Assembly (NCBI RefSeq): GCF_000955955.1
Contig: NZ_JYJG01000054.1
Coordinates: 1-36,846, forward strand
DNA from: Lentzea aerocolonigenes
GTDB lineage: Bacteria; Actinomycetota; Actinomycetes; Mycobacteriales; Pseudonocardiaceae
DNA length: 36,846 bases
Direction of reading: 5' to 3'
Numbering within the stretch: the stretch's first letter is position 1; every line of letters begins with the position of its first letter. Under the pieces are notes generated by a model, which made no database searches, had not been told where the DNA came from, and saw only the letters and a list, made by a program, of their open reading frames with translations. The translations under genes were made by a program, and so were the position numbers. Below are positions 32,080 through 36,846 of this stretch, one piece after another.

Positions 32080-32660
32080 CGGCCCGCTCCCGGCGTGATG
32101 GAGCGCAGCATGGCGCTCACCGTGTCCTGATAACGCTCGAACTGGCCCGGCGCGGTGCGCACGCGGACCAGCAGCGCGACGTCGCCCGACATCTTGAACG
32201 CGACCTGCACCCCGTCACCGCTGGGCGAACTGCTGCTCTGCGCGACGCCGACCAGTCCCCCGTCGGTCGTCACCGTGCCGCGTCCTGCCGCAACACCCTG
32301 ACTGCCCTGCGACCGCAGCACCTGGTCGAGGAACGCGTCGGCGCTCCCGGTGAACGACGCGCCGCGCAGGCCGATCGTCGCGCCACCCGTCGCCAGGTCG
32401 ACCTGCAGGCTCGTCGGCGACGCCCCCGTCAACGTGCCGTTCTCCAGCTGCCAGCCCACCGGCGGCACCGCGGTCGCACCGTTGCCGAGATCCAGCACCG
32501 CGCCGGCCTTGATCTCGTTGTGCCACGGGATCGCGACGTTCAGCGCGGGAAGGCCGTACGCCAGCACGAGTGCCACGGCCAAGGCGATCAACGCGGGCCG
32601 GAACGTGCGTCTGTCGAGGCCGAGGAAGCGGTGCTCCACCGGCACCCATTGCTCGCTCAT
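32076..32660 (-). CDS. Single-pass membrane-anchored protein coupled to PrsW
   Basis: 194 residues from ATG 32660 (GTG and other in-frame codons lie just upstream). The start is a short cytoplasmic segment (MSEQWVPVEHRFLGLDRRTFRP), one membrane helix (about 23-42, LIALAVALVLAYGLPALNV) and an external domain (about 50-194) with repeated strands and a C-terminal helix (QFERYQDTVSAMLRSI). Such N-in, single-helix proteins are the kind of substrate a PrsW-type protease might cut, and the 4-base overlap with that gene supports a functional link. No recognised domain. Confidence 0.75.
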   Translation of the reverse strand: MSEQWVPVEHRFLGLDRRTFRPALIALAVALVLAYGLPALNVAIPWHNEIKAGAVLDLGNGATAVPPVGWQLENGTLTGASPTSLQVDLATGGATIGLRGASFTGSADAFLDQVLRSQGSQGVAAGRGTVTTDGGLVGVAQSSSSPSGDGVQVAFKMSGDVALLVRVRTAPGQFERYQDTVSAMLRSITPGAGR

Positions 32661-32728
32661 CACGTGATCACCTGACCACATTCCGCGGGTTCCGGCCGAA
32701 TGAACCGGTCCCCGAAACGCTATGCAAC

Positions 32729-32742
32729 TGGAACGTGTTCTA
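32729..32742. promoter_or_regulatory. KstR-type operator before the 32758 operon
   Basis: TGGAACGTGTTCTA fits the KstR consensus TnnAACnnGTTnnA exactly; the wider AACTGGAACGTGTTCTAGTT (32726-32745) matches its reverse complement at 16 of 20 positions. It is 16 bases before the ATG. A TATGCT at 32745-32750 could be a -10, placing the transcript start at or next to the ATG (leaderless). Confidence 0.7.
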
Positions 32743-32757
32743 GTTATGCTTCAGCGC

Positions 32758-33837
32758 ATGATCGCCGCTGTGGTGTGGGGAACGGGAAACGTCGGTCGTG
32801 CCGCGATCCGGGCCGTCGAGGCCCATCCGGCGCTGAAGCTGGCGGCCGTGGTCGTCAACAACCCGGACAAGGTCGGCAAGGACGCGGGCGCACTCGCCGG
32901 TCTCGACGTCGAACTCGGGATTGCCGCGACGAATGACATCGACGCCGTGCTGGCCACGAGTCCCGGTGCCGTGGTGTACGCGGCGTCCGGCGACATCCGG
33001 CCGGACGACGCCCTCGCCGACATCACCAAGGCGATCCGGGCGGGCGCGGTCGTCGTCACGCCGTCGCTGTACGCGCTCTACGACCACCGCAGCGCGCCCG
33101 CCGAGTTGCGAGAACCGGTTCTAGCCGCGATCGCCGAGGGCGGCGGCTCGCTGTTCGTCTCCGGGGTCGACCCCGGCTGGGGCAACGACGTGCTGCCGTT
33201 GCTCGTCAGCGGCCTGGGCAGCGAGGTCGACGCGATCCGCTGCCAGGAGATCTTCGACTACTCCACCTACGACCAGCCCGACGCCGTGCGGTGGCTGATC
33301 GGCATGGGCCAGCCGCTCGACTACCAGGCGCCGATGCTCATGCCGACGGTGCCGACCATGGTGTGGGGCGGCCAGATCCGGCTGATGGCCCGCGCACTGG
33401 GCGTGGAGGTCGACGAGATCCGCGAGACCGTCGACCGGCGCGCGCTCGACACCACCGTCACGACCCGGACCATGGGCGAGTTCGAGGCGGGCACGCAGGG
33501 CGCGATCCGGTTCGAGGTGCAGGGCGTCGTCGGCGGCGAACCACTGATCGTCATCGAGCACGTCACGCGCATCCACGCCTCCTGCGCGACGGACTGGCCG
33601 ATGCCGCCGTCCGGGGACGGTGCGCACAAGGTGATCATCGAGGGACGCCCGCACATCGAGGTCTCGGTCGAGGCCACCGACGAGGGCGAGAACCGTTCCG
33701 CTGGAGGCAACGCGACCGCGGTCGGCCGGCTGGTGAACGCGATCGACTGGCTGGTCGAGGCCGAGCCCGGCCTCTACGACGCGCTCGACATCCCGCTTCG
33801 CCCCGCCGTCGGCAAGCTCGGAAGGAAACCGCGATGA
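32758..33837 (+). CDS. Dihydrodipicolinate-reductase-like NAD(P)-binding protein
   Basis: 359 residues from ATG 32758; upstream codons lie inside the KstR-type operator and were not used, and there is no Shine-Dalgarno box. Rossmann start IAAVVWGTGNVGRAAIRAVEAHPALKLAAVVV (GxGxxG). Middle segments PGAVVYAASGDIRPDDALADI and FVSGVDPGWGNDVLPLL resemble the NAD(P)H-dependent amine-dehydrogenase-like group related to DapB, common in actinobacteria and often near steroid genes. The C-terminal domain (about 160-340) includes RCQEIFDYSTYDQPDAVRWL. It probably reduces or oxidises a small steroid- or lipid-derived metabolite; the actual reaction is unknown. The stop overlaps the next start (ATGA). Confidence 0.88.
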   Translation: MIAAVVWGTGNVGRAAIRAVEAHPALKLAAVVVNNPDKVGKDAGALAGLDVELGIAATNDIDAVLATSPGAVVYAASGDIRPDDALADITKAIRAGAVVVTPSLYALYDHRSAPAELREPVLAAIAEGGGSLFVSGVDPGWGNDVLPLLVSGLGSEVDAIRCQEIFDYSTYDQPDAVRWLIGMGQPLDYQAPMLMPTVPTMVWGGQIRLMARALGVEVDEIRETVDRRALDTTVTTRTMGEFEAGTQGAIRFEVQGVVGGEPLIVIEHVTRIHASCATDWPMPPSGDGAHKVIIEGRPHIEVSVEATDEGENRSAGGNATAVGRLVNAIDWLVEAEPGLYDALDIPLRPAVGKLGRKPR

Positions 33838-34313
33838 ACATCGACATCCCCGAGGGCAAGGACCCCATCGGTTACGTGTGGGGCGAGATGGTGCCCGGCA
33901 TCGGCATCGCGGCCGCCAACTTCTCACTCGCGGTCTACCAGCACACCACGCTGGGGCTGCGCGAGTTCGAGGCGGCACGGCTGCGGATCGCGCAGATCAA
34001 CGGCTGCATGTTCTGCCTGGACTGGCGGACGGAGCGCGACGGCCAGAAGGTCGAGGAGGAGTTCCTCGACGCGGTGACCCAGTGGCGCACCACCGACGCC
34101 TTCGACGACCGCGCGAGGCTGGCCGCGGAGTACGCCGAGCGGTACGCACTGGATCACCACGGGCTCGACGACGAGTTCTGGTCCCGCATGTCCGAGCACT
34201 ACAGCCAGGTGGAGATCGCGGAGCTGAGCATGTGCATCGGCTCCTGGCTCGCGTTCGGCAGGCTGAACCACGTACTCGGCCTCGACACCAGGTGCGTGCT
34301 GCCGAAGTTCTGA
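33834..34313 (+). CDS. AhpD-like/carboxymuconolactone-decarboxylase-family protein
   Basis: 159 residues; ATG 33834 overlaps the preceding stop, with GGAAGGAAA upstream. All-helical CMD/AhpD fold with the pair of redox cysteines in QINGCMFCLDWRTERDGQKVEEE (Cys-x-x-Cys, residues 58 and 61) and a following helix bundle (RLAAEYAERYALDHHGLDDEFW). Members of this group often have peroxidase or thiol-exchange activity; genuine decarboxylase activity is less likely with a CxxC. It is translationally coupled to the reductase-like gene and shares its KstR-type operator, so it probably belongs to a sterol-responsive unit. The stop lies 18 bases before the convergent oxidase stop. Confidence 0.88.
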   Translation: MNIDIPEGKDPIGYVWGEMVPGIGIAAANFSLAVYQHTTLGLREFEAARLRIAQINGCMFCLDWRTERDGQKVEEEFLDAVTQWRTTDAFDDRARLAAEYAERYALDHHGLDDEFWSRMSEHYSQVEIAELSMCIGSWLAFGRLNHVLGLDTRCVLPKF

Positions 34314-34331
34314 GCCGTCCACGAGGGACCG

Positions 34332-35966
<1,635 letters not shown>

Positions 35967-35976
35967 CTAGCCGTAT

Positions 35977-36013
35977 GAGAACAAGTTATACCTGTGCTCA
36001 CGTGGGGTGTCAC
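35977..36013 (-). promoter_or_regulatory. Cholesterol oxidase promoter with overlapping KstR-like site
   Basis: On the minus strand GTGACA (36013-36008) and TATAAC (35990-35985) are separated by 17 bases, a good promoter. The operator-like GAGAACAAGTTATA (35977-35990) overlaps the -10 and fits TnnAACnnGTTnnA except its first base. The predicted start is about 27-30 bases before the ATG. Confidence 0.55.
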
Positions 36014-36169
36014 TACCTGGCTGTACCGGTTCTCTCGGCCGGTGAGGTGAAGGTTGTCCTACCTGAGGCGGATCCCGAGGGGGTCCCACAGCCCGATGCC
36101 GGACTACTCCTGGTTGATCCACTCTCGAAAAGTCATTGTCCTGCAAGGAAGTTTCGGAGTGATGTGCTC

Positions 36170-36846
36170 ATGAACGTCGGTAGGCTGGCCGGCTTGGCCG
36201 TGGCGGGGCTGCTCCCGCTCTCGATCACCGGGGTGGCGCAGGCGTCCCCGCCGGTGTCTCCGTCGGTGCAGTGGGGTGCGTGCGAACGGACCGGTCTCCC
36301 GGTCATCCCCGGCACCGAGTGCGGCAGGCTGAGCGTGCCCGTCGACTGGTCGCGGCCCTCGGGCGGCACCGTGGCGTTGCGCGTCTTCCGGCTCAAGGCC
36401 GCGAACAGCGAGGGGACGATCCTGAACTTCCCGTCCGGCCCCGGCCAGACGGGTGACCTGAGCTTCGCGACGTTGCGCGACGCGCTCCCCCGCTACGACC
36501 TGATCGCACTCGACCCGCGCGGGGTGGGCGAGAGCAGCCCGATGACGTGCGCCACCGCCCCGGCGGTCAAGATCCCTTACGTGCCACCGACCGACAGTCC
36601 CGCGTTTGACGCATTGGCGGCGAACCAGCAGGACTTCTGGCGGTCGTGCACCACCGGCGTGCCCGGTCTCGACTCCCGTTTGGACGCCTACACGAACGCG
36701 CGCGACGCCGACGCGTTGCGGACGGCGCTGGGCCTGAAGAAGATCAACATCCACGGCTTCTCGTACGGGACCTTGACGGCCGAGCGTTACCTGGCTCGGT
36801 ACGGCCATCATGTCAACGGGTCGCTCCTGGAAGGCGTGATGAACCC
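36170..36846 (+). CDS. Secreted alpha/beta-hydrolase, tripeptidyl-aminopeptidase-like (cut by window end)
   Basis: 225 residues visible, running off the edge. ATG 36170 with GGAG about 10 bases upstream opens a Sec signal peptide (GRLAGLAVAGLLPLSITGVAQA). Then come the typical start of the SlpD/SlpE/Tap family (VQWGACERTGLP and ECGRLSVPVDWSRPSGGTVALRVFRL), FPSGPGQTGD and YDLIALDPRGVGESSPMTC, and the nucleophile elbow GFSYGTLTAERYLARYG with catalytic Ser in G-x-S-x-G. The Asp and His of the triad should lie beyond the window. It probably removes N-terminal tripeptides or other short peptides outside the cell. The 218-base region before it, shared with the cholesterol oxidase, shows no other gene. 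Confidence 0.88.
   Translation, partial: MNVGRLAGLAVAGLLPLSITGVAQASPPVSPSVQWGACERTGLPVIPGTECGRLSVPVDWSRPSGGTVALRVFRLKAANSEGTILNFPSGPGQTGDLSFATLRDALPRYDLIALDPRGVGESSPMTCATAPAVKIPYVPPTDSPAFDALAANQQDFWRSCTTGVPGLDSRLDAYTNARDADALRTALGLKKINIHGFSYGTLTAERYLARYGHHVNGSLLEGVMN

Noticed and set aside
33110..33123. A third KstR-like palindrome (GAGAACCGGTTCTA) inside the reductase-like gene
   Set aside because: Inner 12 bases are a perfect palindrome, but the first consensus T is missing and the site lies mid-gene, far from any start; chance is likely in this sequence.

Overview
The window is GC-rich DNA from a soil-type actinomycete. The evidence is strong G/C third-position bias, frequent GTG starts, AGGAGG-type ribosome binding sites, Tat signal peptides, many secreted glycoside hydrolases, an IclR-controlled aromatic operon and KstR-type operators. 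A Pseudonocardiales-like genome (Lentzea/Amycolatopsis type) is my guess for order level only.

Layout. 1-1519: the 3' end of a PucR-type regulator, a frameshifted EthD-like gene, the tail of a broken WD40 protein, a small barrel-like protein and a YceI protein. 1506-13727 (minus): an eight-gene sugar-utilisation operon. From its promoter it encodes a cytoplasmic GH127 beta-L-arabinofuranosidase, an ABC binding lipoprotein, two permeases, a secreted zinc metallopeptidase-like protein, a Tat-exported GH127-LamG enzyme, a secreted GH43-discoidin enzyme and a secreted (alpha/alpha)6 hydrolase-discoidin protein. No ATPase is encoded. A divergent LacI-family repressor (13833-14843) is flanked by two LacI-type palindromes, so the operon is probably induced by an arabinose-containing sugar. 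The mix of beta-arabinofuranosidases and a peptidase suggests attack on arabinosylated plant cell-wall glycoproteins or arabinan.

14910-16725: a secreted propeller-like protein and a secreted metzincin, convergent on a shared hairpin. 16811-22853: an IclR regulator and a tightly overlapping operon of amidohydrolase, class III CoA-transferase, a 26-residue peptide, a citrate-synthase/citryl-CoA-lyase homologue, an intradiol ring-cleavage dioxygenase and an MDR oxidoreductase. The IclR gene and the operon share the same 14-bp palindromic operator. The set suggests a CoA-dependent route for a ring-fission product, without the usual maleylacetate reductase.

22850-27220 (minus): a secreted HAF-repeat-like protein, then a four-gene cell-envelope operon of unknown role with YtkA-like and His/Met-rich domains. 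Divergent from it is a NarL-type two-component system followed by an overlapping MazG-like gene, with a perfect 18-bp palindrome in the divergent region. 29453-32660 (minus): a GT39-type membrane mannosyltransferase homologue, a PrsW-type intramembrane protease and a membrane-anchored partner. 32758-35951: a dihydrodipicolinate-reductase-like protein and an AhpD-like protein, convergent with a Tat-exported cholesterol oxidase; both transcription units carry KstR-type operators (TnnAACnnGTTnnA). 36170-end: the start of a secreted tripeptidyl-aminopeptidase-like alpha/beta hydrolase, cut by the window edge.
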